Shown here piece by piece: positions 8,817 to 15,414 of a stretch of DNA of 20,425 nt. The stretch lies in assembly GCA_002343485.1 (NCBI GenBank), contig DDST01000042.1, forward strand, positions 1-20,425. The letters are read 5' to 3'. The notes under the pieces were generated by a model that worked only from the letters and a program-made list of their open reading frames with translations, was not told the origin of the DNA and ran no database searches. Source of the stretch: Proteobacteria bacterium UBA2383. Lineage in GTDB: Bacteria; Pseudomonadota; Gammaproteobacteria; Competibacterales; Competibacteraceae. The position numbers were made by a program, and so were the translations under genes. Position 1 is the first letter of the stretch; the number at the start of each line of letters is the position of its first letter.

Positions 8817-9353
8817 ATGAGCGACATTAGCAGCCTCAGTAGTCACTTGGCTAATGCCAACAGCGCTGCACAGGCCAAGGCCAATGTGCGTCCTGAAACG
8901 CCGCCGCCGCTTACTGCTCAGAATGCCGTCGCCCAAACCCTCAATACACCGCAAACGGCGGTGATACAATCTCCCGCTGCTGGCAATGCCGAATGGAAGC
9001 GTGAGGCGAACCCCGATGGCCAGGGGCAAGGTGCGTATTCCCAAGAAGAAGACACCCCGGCCCGGGGACAGCTGGAGGCTTTCCTGGAGCGCCTCAACCA
9101 GCGGCTGCACCGCCACCACACTCATCTGCAATTTGAAGTCGCTGGCAACGATGAGGATTGGCGCATCCGTATCGTCGACCAGGATACCCGTGAGTTGGTA
9201 CGCTGGATTTCCTGGGAGGAGACCCGCTCGTTTGCCCGTTCCCTTGAGAACCTGGAAATCCGGCAATCCCATGGAGCTTTGAACGGCTACCCGAATGACC
9301 CGGAAAGTGAGCGGTTGGGCATGGAGGGTGGATTGCTACGAGTTACAGCATGA
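8817..9353 (+). CDS. Divergent second FlaG-like protein
   Basis: A 178-residue protein encoded 22 bp after fliD. Residues 1-80 are low-complexity. About residues 84-145 match the FlaG core: a helix (QLEAFLERLNQRLHRH), then HLQFEVAGNDEDWRIRIVD and ELVRWISWEETRSFARSL. These line up with LQFSMDDESGKMVVKVMD and EVIRQIPPEEVLALAAFF of the FlaG encoded at 6682. The usual IPPEE has become ISWEE and Arg-Gln has become Arg-Trp, adding tryptophans to the normally conserved hairpin. I infer a FlaG paralogue that has taken on a different partner or role. The ribosome site is very weak, so translation may depend on reinitiation after fliD. Its stop overlaps the next start (ATGA), which couples it to the FliD-tail gene. 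Confidence 0.72.
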   Translation: MSDISSLSSHLANANSAAQAKANVRPETPPPLTAQNAVAQTLNTPQTAVIQSPAAGNAEWKREANPDGQGQGAYSQEEDTPARGQLEAFLERLNQRLHRHHTHLQFEVAGNDEDWRIRIVDQDTRELVRWISWEETRSFARSLENLEIRQSHGALNGYPNDPESERLGMEGGLLRVTA

Positions 9354-9853
9354 ATGTGCCAAGCCCTGGTTCTAACTTCAATTTCCGGAAGATTGAACCC
9401 AAGCTGACGACTCCCAAACCCAAAGCTGCAATTCAGCAACAAGCTGCACCTCAGGCGTCATCCGTTAGTAGCGGTAATAAACTGTCATCAGTAGCCGCAA
9501 TGACAACTCTCAAAAGGGGTGATTTGAGCGTCGATCAAGCACAAACGACGCCATCAGATGAGTCTACTGAAACCAGCACGGATGACAAATCGATTCTCGA
9601 AGACACTGCCGAATGGCCAGATGATCCAGGTGATCTTGCTAATGATCATGAATTAGCTAACGAACGCACTGAAGATCAAGAGGAGCAAGAAAATCAGGCC
9701 GGTGCGCAGCGGCAGCACAAGGATAACTGCTTGGACGCTTTGGAGATACGCTACCGTTCGCGGTTCATGGTGTTGGATCAATTGCATCATCAACTCGCCG
9801 CTACCTGCGATTTCTTGACGCAACAGCTGAATGGGCGTTTCAATAAGCCCTGA
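9350..9853 (+). CDS. Small acidic protein with a FliD-like C-terminal tail
   Basis: A 167-residue protein I do not recognise as a named family. Residues 1-60 are polar and basic; ~65-125 are strongly acidic and probably disordered (many Asp/Glu, Ser, Thr). Residues 131-162 align without gaps to FliD 445-476, with 14 of 32 positions identical; matching blocks are RY..., F...DQL, QL.AT and LT.Q. FliD's D1-D3 body is absent, so it cannot be a cap by itself. The start is fixed by a 4-bp ATGA overlap with the FlaG-like gene. It is followed 32 bp later by fliS and then fliT. I infer that it arose from a FliD tail duplication and may bind FliT, FliD or the filament tip. Convergence on a generic helix is possible but less likely, given the identity pattern and location. 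Confidence 0.68.
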   Translation: MNVPSPGSNFNFRKIEPKLTTPKPKAAIQQQAAPQASSVSSGNKLSSVAAMTTLKRGDLSVDQAQTTPSDESTETSTDDKSILEDTAEWPDDPGDLANDHELANERTEDQEEQENQAGAQRQHKDNCLDALEIRYRSRFMVLDQLHHQLAATCDFLTQQLNGRFNKP

Positions 9854-9885
9854 ACCCCCAACATTCTTAATAGCCTGAGGTGAGC

Positions 9886-10317
9886 ATGGCCACACCGAAC
9901 ATTCCCAAAGCCCTGCAGCAGTATCAGCAAGTGAATACCCAGAGTGGCGTCGCCTACGCCAGCCCCCATCGGCTGATTCAGATGCTGATGGAAGGCGCGC
10001 TTGAGCGTATTGCCACCGCCAAGGGTTATATTCAGCGCCAGGATATCGTAGCCAAAGGCGAACAAATCGGCAAAGCCATCGATATCATCGGCGGCCTACG
10101 CGAGGGGCTTAATCATGAAGCCGGTGGTGAAATCGCTGCCAATCTCGATGCCCTCTACGACTACCTGCAGCGGCGCCTGCTGGAAGCCAACCTAAATTCC
10201 GATGTAGCCATCCTGGATGAAGTTGCTGACTTGCTCCGCCCCATCAAGGAAGCTTGGGATACCATCAGCGAAACAAACACCCATTCCGCGTCAGCCGCCG
10301 TGGACACGCCAGCATGA
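9886..10317 (+). CDS. fliS: Flagellin export chaperone FliS
   Basis: The cytoplasmic chaperone that binds the flagellin C-terminal tail and prevents premature polymerisation; 143 residues, close to the usual size. Family features are an N-terminal YQQVNTQSGVAYASPHRLIQMLMEGALERI, given here as the segments YQQVNTQSG and SPHRLIQMLMEGALE, followed by GEQIGKAIDIIGGLREGL and a helix with YDYLQRRLLEANL. I chose ATG 9886 because the upstream GTG at 9880 is part of its own ribosome site (AGGTGAG, 9878-9884). The C-terminal ~20 residues are a low-complexity tail. Its stop overlaps the fliT start (ATGA), so the two chaperones are translationally coupled. Confidence 0.95.
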   Translation: MATPNIPKALQQYQQVNTQSGVAYASPHRLIQMLMEGALERIATAKGYIQRQDIVAKGEQIGKAIDIIGGLREGLNHEAGGEIAANLDALYDYLQRRLLEANLNSDVAILDEVADLLRPIKEAWDTISETNTHSASAAVDTPA

Positions 10318-10631
10318 ATGCTTCTACCGGCTGGGAGCCGCAAATCAAACAATTTCGACTATTAAGCATGGAAATGCTCGAACTCGCCCAGGCCGGTGAG
10401 TGGGAAACCGTGACCGAATGGGAAGTAAAACGGCGTGTACTGCTGGACGAGCTGTTTCAAGCTCCGCTACCTGTCGAGTTCGCTCCATTACTCAAAGACG
10501 CCGTTGAGATCACACTGGCTAACGATGCCCAAGTACAGGAACTAGCGCGCACTGAAATGAACAAACTAAGTGATAAGCTAAGGGCGCTCAGACAAGGACG
10601 CCGCGCCCTCAGCGCCTATCATGATTCTTGA
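10314..10631 (+). CDS. fliT: FliT-like flagellar export chaperone
   Basis: A 105-residue, mostly helical protein. FliT proteins are chaperones for the cap protein FliD, and in enterobacteria also modulate the flagellar master regulator. The sequence shows the loose family pattern LSMEMLELAQAGEWETV, then RRVLLDELF, a mid-protein helix and a final LRALRQGRRALSAY. The family is poorly conserved, so position carries weight: it directly follows fliS with a 4-bp ATGA overlap, the usual fliS-fliT arrangement. A longer frame from 10254 would overlap fliS by 64 bp and has no ribosome site, so I reject it. Confidence 0.82.
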   Translation: MNASTGWEPQIKQFRLLSMEMLELAQAGEWETVTEWEVKRRVLLDELFQAPLPVEFAPLLKDAVEITLANDAQVQELARTEMNKLSDKLRALRQGRRALSAYHDS

Positions 10632-10681
10632 ATAGTCTCCAATTCTGAGACCCGCATACTCGGCGCTTATAACCTCATACC

Positions 10682-11254
10682 ATGCCCACCACCTGCGACC
10701 CCCCCCGCTCCAATCTGGCTTTCACCGGCTTCCTACCCCTGGCCTGGCAGGAACTGCCGGTTCTGCCGGAGTCCAATGAACTCCAGCATCAGGAAAAAAT
10801 CAACCTGCATATTCTGCATATCCTGTTTGCGTTGGACATCCACGCTGGCGATTATGGTGATGACCCAATCGCCTTGACCAGTGCCTCTGAACTCAGGCGG
10901 CTGGATTTCAAGGTCAGCTTGCTGCTGGAAATGGTTGGCCAATTATTGGCTCGCCAACAGGCTATTCCCCCGGAACGGGCCCTAACCTTGACTGTCAACC
11001 AAGTGAGCTGGCGTACTGATGCCGCCCCGGCTGCTAATGTCACGCTTCGATTAGAACTCTACTGCAACTTTAGCTATCCACGCCCCCTCATTTTGTACGC
11101 CCACATTGATGAAATCGTCTCTATTGAGAACGATTTTCAAATTAAAGCAACTCTCCACCAGCCGGGTGCACCACTGCAGGAAGCTTTGGAACGCTATATT
11201 TTCCTCCAACATCGCCGGGCGATCGCGAATCAAAGAGGCAATAGTCAGCGTTAA
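10682..11254 (+). CDS. Atypical PilZ-like protein
   Basis: A 190-residue protein resembling the atypical PilZ family found in gammaproteobacteria and Xanthomonas. Visible features are an N-terminal FTGFLPLAWQELP segment, a long helix around residues 70-95 (RRLDFKVSLLLEMVGQLLARQ) and a beta-rich domain (~100-165) with LTVNQVSWRT and VTLRLELYCNF. The canonical c-di-GMP motifs RxxxR and [DN]xSxxG are not seen, so nucleotide binding is uncertain. The helix could mediate oligomerisation, as described for XC6012-type PilZ proteins. The gene lies between the chaperones and fleQ, which fits a role in tuning flagellar assembly or function to c-di-GMP. No clear ribosome site precedes this ATG. The family assignment is from memory of sequence style, not a search. 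Confidence 0.6.
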   Translation: MPTTCDPPRSNLAFTGFLPLAWQELPVLPESNELQHQEKINLHILHILFALDIHAGDYGDDPIALTSASELRRLDFKVSLLLEMVGQLLARQQAIPPERALTLTVNQVSWRTDAAPAANVTLRLELYCNFSYPRPLILYAHIDEIVSIENDFQIKATLHQPGAPLQEALERYIFLQHRRAIANQRGNSQR

Positions 11255-11258
11255 AAAT

Positions 11259-11286
11259 TTGACGCTCGCACCTTTAAGACTAAAAT
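11259..11286 (+). promoter_or_regulatory. Sigma-70 promoter of fleQ
   Basis: TTGACG (11259-11264), 16 nt, TAAAAT (11281-11286). Each hexamer is one base off consensus. The -35 lies just after the PilZ-gene stop codon. It suits a class I regulator gene expressed by housekeeping polymerase. The expected start near 11293 leaves an unusually long leader of about 220 nt before the fleQ ATG. Confidence 0.7.
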
Positions 11287-11369
11287 GTCTCACACCATGT
11301 GTTGAGATATCTTTGTGTGCCTTTCAAAATCGAATCCATGGATCAGCTCCAAATCGCTATCGCGGCCGT

Positions 11370-11479
11370 CGGCTCCCTACCTACCTCTTCCCCTGCCAAG
11401 GAGTGTAAGCTTTAAACTGTAGGTGAGCCGGCTTTCCCTCTCCAGGAGGTCAAGAGAGGGACCGAACCCTGATACGGTC
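11370..11479 (+). promoter_or_regulatory. Structured fleQ 5' leader
   Basis: Three potential stems lie between the promoter and fleQ. Stem 1 pairs 11370-11375 with 11425-11430 and 11379-11384 with 11419-11424, leaving a 3-nt bulge. Stem 2 pairs TCCCTCTC (11435-11442) with GAGAGGGA (11454-11461), a perfect 8-bp stem. Stem 3, which competes slightly with stem 2, pairs GACCG (11460-11464) with CGGTC (11475-11479). The only ribosome site candidate, GAGG at 11497-11500, is 13 nt from the ATG, which is rather far. A leader like this could host post-transcriptional control, but no known riboswitch class is recognised. Confidence 0.35.
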
Positions 11480-11513
11480 GCGCTTCGTCCCATCTCGAGG
11501 ATCTGCTCAACTG

Positions 11514-12962
11514 ATGAAAACCGCGTTGCTCATCATCGATGATGACCCCATAAGAGCGGGTGAATTAGGTTTATTGCTGCGATTCCTGGAAGAAACACAG
11601 GTTGTCCAAACCGATTCCACCCACTGGCGAACTTATGCAGAACAGAATCCTGATCTGCGTTGTGTATTCGTGGGCCGGTACGGAACCAATGATTCACCCG
11701 CCGATGCCATTCAGGCAATTCATGCCCTGGCCCCCCGAGCGGTTATCGTCCTAATCGAAGAGGCTGAGCAACCCCGTCATTGGCCAACCACCCTTGAAAT
11801 AGGCCATATCATCCGTCTGCTACGCCCTTTCCATTACTCACAATTAAGCCAAGTTCTTGTAAAATCACAACAAAATCCTAATCGTGATAGCCGGAATACA
11901 CCATCCCGGCGCAACACCGAGCTGTTCCGCAGCTTGATTGGCAGCAGCCCCATCATTACCCGGGTACGTGAGCTGATTCAGCGAGTTGCATCATCCGAAT
12001 CCACCGTAATGATTCTGGGCGAATCCGGTACTGGTAAGGAAGTGGTCGCCCGCAACATTCATTTCTATTCCAATCGTAGCCAAGGACCGTTTGTACCGGT
12101 CAATTGTGGCGCCATCCCCGATAACCTGCTGGAAAGCGAACTGTTCGGCCACGAAAAAGGTGCTTTTACCGGTGCTATCTCCACCCGGCGCGGCCGCTTC
12201 GAATTGGCGCGGGGAGGCACCCTGTTTCTCGATGAAATTGGTGATATGCCGCTGAACATGCAAGTCAAGCTGTTGCGAGTTTTGCAGGAGCGTTGCTTCG
12301 AGCGCGTCGGGAGTGACCGCAGTCTGGAAGCGGATGTCCGAGTCATCGCTGCTACCCACCGCGACTTGGACGAGCTCATCAGGAATGGAGGATTCCGCGA
12401 AGATCTCTACTACCGGCTAAATGTGTTTCCGATCGAAATGCCCACTCTGCGCGAGCGGATCGAAGATTTGCCACTCCTGGTCGAGGAGTTGATTGAACGC
12501 ATGGCCCATGATCAGGGGGTGCGAATTGGCCTCAGCCCCATGGTATTGCGCTGTCTGGCACATTACCCTTGGCCAGGCAATGTTCGCGAACTGGCTAATT
12601 TGATGGAACGGCTGGCAATCCTGAGGCCAGACGGATTGGCAGAAATAGATGACCTGCCCGCCAAGTTCCGCGCGTATTATCCAGCGGAGCTGATGGCGGA
12701 GGAACTGGCTTCGGCAGACAACGATCGCGCGAATGAAGACCCTACGATGCGGCTCGCCAACAGCGAAGGAGTAACCCTGCCACCGGAGGGACTCGACTTA
12801 CGCCAGTACATCATGGATCTCGAATCCTCATTGATCCAGTCAGCATTGGAAGACACCAATGGTGTCGTTGCCCATGCCGCCTCATTGCTAAAAATGCGCC
12901 GCACCACCCTGGTTGAAAAAATGCGCAAATACAGCATCAAACGGGGTGATGATGACGAGTAG
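11514..12962 (+). CDS. fleQ: FleQ/FlrA-type sigma-54 flagellar master activator
   Basis: An enhancer-binding protein of 482 residues that drives sigma-54 transcription of early flagellar genes. The N-terminal receiver-like domain (~1-115) begins ALLIIDDDP but has VFVGRYG where receivers carry the phosphorylated Asp, as in FleQ, so it is not a phosphorelay target. The AAA+ domain (~138-365) has Walker A GESGTGKE near 168, the sigma-54-contacting GAFTGA near 216, Walker B GGTLFLDEIGD near 234 and an arginine-rich sensor region with FREDLYYRLNVFP. A Fis-type helix-turn-helix (~449-476, HAASLLKMRRTTLVEKMRKY) ends the protein and matches FleQ closely. In Pseudomonas FleQ is also a c-di-GMP receptor antagonised by FleN. 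Here it lies directly upstream of the fliE sigma-54 promoter, with no fleS/fleR genes between. Confidence 0.93.
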   Translation: MKTALLIIDDDPIRAGELGLLLRFLEETQVVQTDSTHWRTYAEQNPDLRCVFVGRYGTNDSPADAIQAIHALAPRAVIVLIEEAEQPRHWPTTLEIGHIIRLLRPFHYSQLSQVLVKSQQNPNRDSRNTPSRRNTELFRSLIGSSPIITRVRELIQRVASSESTVMILGESGTGKEVVARNIHFYSNRSQGPFVPVNCGAIPDNLLESELFGHEKGAFTGAISTRRGRFELARGGTLFLDEIGDMPLNMQVKLLRVLQERCFERVGSDRSLEADVRVIAATHRDLDELIRNGGFREDLYYRLNVFPIEMPTLRERIEDLPLLVEELIERMAHDQGVRIGLSPMVLRCLAHYPWPGNVRELANLMERLAILRPDGLAEIDDLPAKFRAYYPAELMAEELASADNDRANEDPTMRLANSEGVTLPPEGLDLRQYIMDLESSLIQSALEDTNGVVAHAASLLKMRRTTLVEKMRKYSIKRGDDDE

Positions 12963-13065
12963 CCGTCACCGTTCATCTACCTCGCTCACTCCCAAAGCCT
13001 TGGCGTTCTCACCCCTCCCGTAGAGGGACAAGAATCCAAACCATCCGTGATGGTCTGCCGAAATT

Positions 13066-13083
13066 TTGGCACTGAACAGGCGA
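13066..13083 (+). promoter_or_regulatory. Second, weaker sigma-54-like site
   Basis: TTGGCAC with GG at 13068-13069, then 10 nt, then GC at 13080-13081. The -24 element is perfect and the spacing is exact. The -12 element is poor (AGGCG instead of TTGCA). It lies about 125 bp upstream of the stronger site and may be an extra promoter, a non-productive polymerase site, or chance. Confidence 0.3.
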
Positions 13084-13093
13084 AGCTGTTCAG
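13072..13093. repeat. Perfect 8-bp palindrome upstream of fliE
   Basis: CTGAACAG (13072-13079) and CTGTTCAG (13086-13093) flank GCGAAG. It lies about 100 bp upstream of the main sigma-54 promoter, a usual distance for an activator-binding enhancer, and overlaps the weaker sigma-54-like site. It could instead form an RNA hairpin at the 3' end of the fleQ transcript; no T-run follows. It does not match the FleQ box as I know it. Confidence 0.4.
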
Positions 13094-13191
13094 ATACCCT
13101 TCCATTATAAGCTCTTGAACTTAAATCCTCTCATCTCGAATCCATCCCTCTCAAGAGTCCAAAGAGGCTGGTAATCGCCGCGAACCGGTCT

Positions 13192-13209
13192 AAGGCATAG
13201 TTTTTGCTT
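13192..13209 (+). promoter_or_regulatory. Sigma-54 promoter of the fliE operon
   Basis: AAGGCATAGTTTTTGCTT, with GG at 13194-13195 and GC at 13206-13207, exactly 10 nt between them. The -12 element TTGCT is near consensus (TTGCW); the -24 is AAGGCAT against TTGGCAC. It lies about 55 bp upstream of the fliE start. This fits FleQ-activated transcription of fliE and the genes after it. Confidence 0.72.
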
Positions 13210-13261
13210 TCTCCATCGTATCTTACCCAAAGATGATGACATGCGCAGGAGGCAAACATTG

Positions 13262-13591
13262 ATGAACGACTTCGATACTACAAACTCACTGGCCAACGGA
13301 CTCCGCAGCCTAACGCCAGTCACTGGCAGCGGCTCATCGTCAGCCAACACCGATCCCAAGAATCTGGAATCAGAAGATTTCGTCAGCATCTTTAAATCCA
13401 TGCTTATGAGTGTCAACCAATCCCAGCAGCATTCACGGCAATTGGCTGAGTCTTTCGATATGGGCCAACATCAGGATTTAACATCTGTCATGATCGCTCA
13501 ACAGAAATCAAGCCTGGCTTTTCAAAGCACTTTACAGGTTCGCAATAAGCTAGTCACTGCCTATCAAGACATCATGAACATGCCGGTTTGA
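13262..13591 (+). CDS. fliE: Flagellar hook-basal body protein FliE
   Basis: FliE joins the MS ring to the proximal rod and is the first rod-type export substrate. The protein is 109 residues, the usual size. The N-terminus is Ser/Thr-rich; the conserved part is residues ~45-109 with DFVSIFKSMLMSVNQSQQ and the C-terminal helix ending QVRNKLVTAYQDIMNMPV, a signature of the family. ATG 13262 has a full AGGAGG at 13247-13252, so I reject the in-frame ATG at 13241. The gene is first in the operon and sits behind the sigma-54 promoter at 13192. Confidence 0.95.
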   Translation: MNDFDTTNSLANGLRSLTPVTGSGSSSANTDPKNLESEDFVSIFKSMLMSVNQSQQHSRQLAESFDMGQHQDLTSVMIAQQKSSLAFQSTLQVRNKLVTAYQDIMNMPV

Positions 13592-13635
13592 TCTTTACAT
13601 CTACCGACATGATCGTGTGCTGAGGAGAAGGCGTC

Positions 13636-15411
13636 GTGACTGAAGAAAATAACGGCTCGCCACCCAATCTACCGGCACGGATCGACTGGCGCGCGGAACT
13701 CGAGAAGTTCCGCCGCCCCGGTCCCGCTCAGATTGGGATCATGGCCGGAACAGCACTGCTGCTAGCACTGCTGGTGGCGTTCGCCCTGTGGTATAGCGCG
13801 CCAACCTATGATGTGTTGTACCGGGGTTTGGCCGAGCAAGACGCTGGCCACATTATGGATGCCCTGCAAAAATCCAATATCCCCTTCAAGATCGACACAC
13901 GTAGCGGCGCACTGATGGTTCCCTCTGATCAAGTTCATGAGGCCCGTCTGAAGCTAGCCGGTCAGGGATTGCCCCGAGGAACCATTAATGGACTGGAAGC
14001 GCTTGAACAAAAAAATAGCTTCGGCATCTCTCAATTCATGGAGACCACCCGCTACCAGCACGCGCTGGAAGGCGAGCTGGCCCGCTCGGTAATGACCATC
14101 AGCGCGGTGGAAAGCGCCCGGGTTCATCTAGCTTTCCCCAAGGAAACCGTGTTTGCCCGCCAACAACAACCACCGACGGCTTCAGTGCTGGTGCGGCTCC
14201 ATCCAGGACGAATACTGGATGAAGGGCAGGTAGCCGCTATTGTTCACCTGATTGCTTCCAGCGTCCCCAAGCTCAAACCTGCCCAGGTTTCAGTGATCAA
14301 TCAGGCAGGCGATCTATTGACCCGAAACGGGCGGGAAGGTGCTAATAACGGATTGAATCTGGATCAATTGGAATATGCGCGCCGGATTGAGGAACGCTAC
14401 GCCCGGCGCATTGAAGATTTGCTCTCCCCCGTATGGGGCGCGGGCCGGGTTCGCGCCCAAGTCTCGTTGGATGTCGATTTCACTACCAGCGAAGAAACAG
14501 CCGAACGCTACGAACCCCGGGATGAACCACGCCCGATCCGCAGCGAGCAATTGCTGGAGGAAAACAATCCCCGGCAAAACCCGATGGGAATTCCTGGCGC
14601 CCTATCCAATCAACCCCCTGGCGTAGCCGTAGCACCAGAAGTTGTTGCGCCTCCCGCTAACCCGCAAAATCCCGCCGCACCAGGGACTACCGCCGAGACC
14701 GCGCAAACCGCTCCTCGCGCACCCACCCGCAAGGAAGTGACCCGCAATTATGAATTGGACCGGCGGTTGACCCAAGTTCGTAGCGGGCCAGGGCGAGTGC
14801 TACGGGTATCAGCGGCCGTGGTGATCGATGACCGGGTTGTCTTCCAGGAAGGAAAGCCCGTACGTACTCCGGTCACCCCGGAAGAAATCGAACGGATCAC
14901 CGAACTGGTCAAGCAAGCCGTTGGTTTCAATGCCGAACGCGGTGATAGCGTCAATATCTTCAACGCCACCTTCGCACCGTCTTCGCTAGCCGCCCTCGAC
15001 TCACTTAATGCACTGGATGAATTGCCGCTTCCGATGTGGCAGCAGGCCTGGTTCCTGGAACTGGTCAAGTGGGCAGTCATTGGGTTGCTGTCACTGCTGA
15101 TTCTACTGTTCGTCGTACGCCCAGTAATGCGGCGCTTACTACCGCCACCTGTCAAAGCGGCTGCCCTCGAAAGTGACCAAACAGGCCAGCCTGCATTGAC
15201 AGACGGAACCACCGATGAGAACGGCCTGGAGGGTCTGCTGGAAGATCAAGTGCAAATTGGCGGCACTTTGGAAAATGGCCGGAGCCAGGGCAAATTGAGC
15301 ACTCCCGTTGAAAAACTCGAAGAACGTATGGATCTGGCCCGCTCCCTAGTGTCCGAGGATCCGAAACGGGCGGTCCAGGTCATCAAGAACTGGCTGACCA
15401 GCGAGGCTTAG
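13636..15411 (+). CDS. fliF: Flagellar MS-ring protein FliF
   Basis: The inner-membrane MS ring that nucleates basal body assembly and houses the export gate; 591 residues, typical. The first membrane segment is about 33-54 (IGIMAGTALLLALLVAFALW). The periplasmic ring-building domains follow, with LYRGLAEQDAGHIMDAL and FGISQFMETTRYQHALEGEL. A Pro/Ala-rich loop (~310-365) lies within the region. The second membrane segment is about 477-495 (WAVIGLLSLLILLFVVRP). The cytoplasmic tail ends in AVQVIKNWLTSEA, the FliG-binding motif. The start is GTG, supported by GAGGAG at 13622-13627, 8 nt away. Its stop is 3 bp before the fliG ATG. Confidence 0.96.
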   Translation: MTEENNGSPPNLPARIDWRAELEKFRRPGPAQIGIMAGTALLLALLVAFALWYSAPTYDVLYRGLAEQDAGHIMDALQKSNIPFKIDTRSGALMVPSDQVHEARLKLAGQGLPRGTINGLEALEQKNSFGISQFMETTRYQHALEGELARSVMTISAVESARVHLAFPKETVFARQQQPPTASVLVRLHPGRILDEGQVAAIVHLIASSVPKLKPAQVSVINQAGDLLTRNGREGANNGLNLDQLEYARRIEERYARRIEDLLSPVWGAGRVRAQVSLDVDFTTSEETAERYEPRDEPRPIRSEQLLEENNPRQNPMGIPGALSNQPPGVAVAPEVVAPPANPQNPAAPGTTAETAQTAPRAPTRKEVTRNYELDRRLTQVRSGPGRVLRVSAAVVIDDRVVFQEGKPVRTPVTPEEIERITELVKQAVGFNAERGDSVNIFNATFAPSSLAALDSLNALDELPLPMWQQAWFLELVKWAVIGLLSLLILLFVVRPVMRRLLPPPVKAAALESDQTGQPALTDGTTDENGLEGLLEDQVQIGGTLENGRSQGKLSTPVEKLEERMDLARSLVSEDPKRAVQVIKNWLTSEA

Positions 15412-15414
15412 GTG

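Noticed and set aside
10254..10313. An N-terminal extension of the FliT-like protein into fliS
   Set aside because: It has no ribosome site, and the ATGA overlap at 10314 gives the normal FliT length.
13241..13261. A seven-residue upstream extension of fliE
   Set aside because: The AGGAGG ribosome site at 13247-13252 lies inside the extension and points to ATG 13262.
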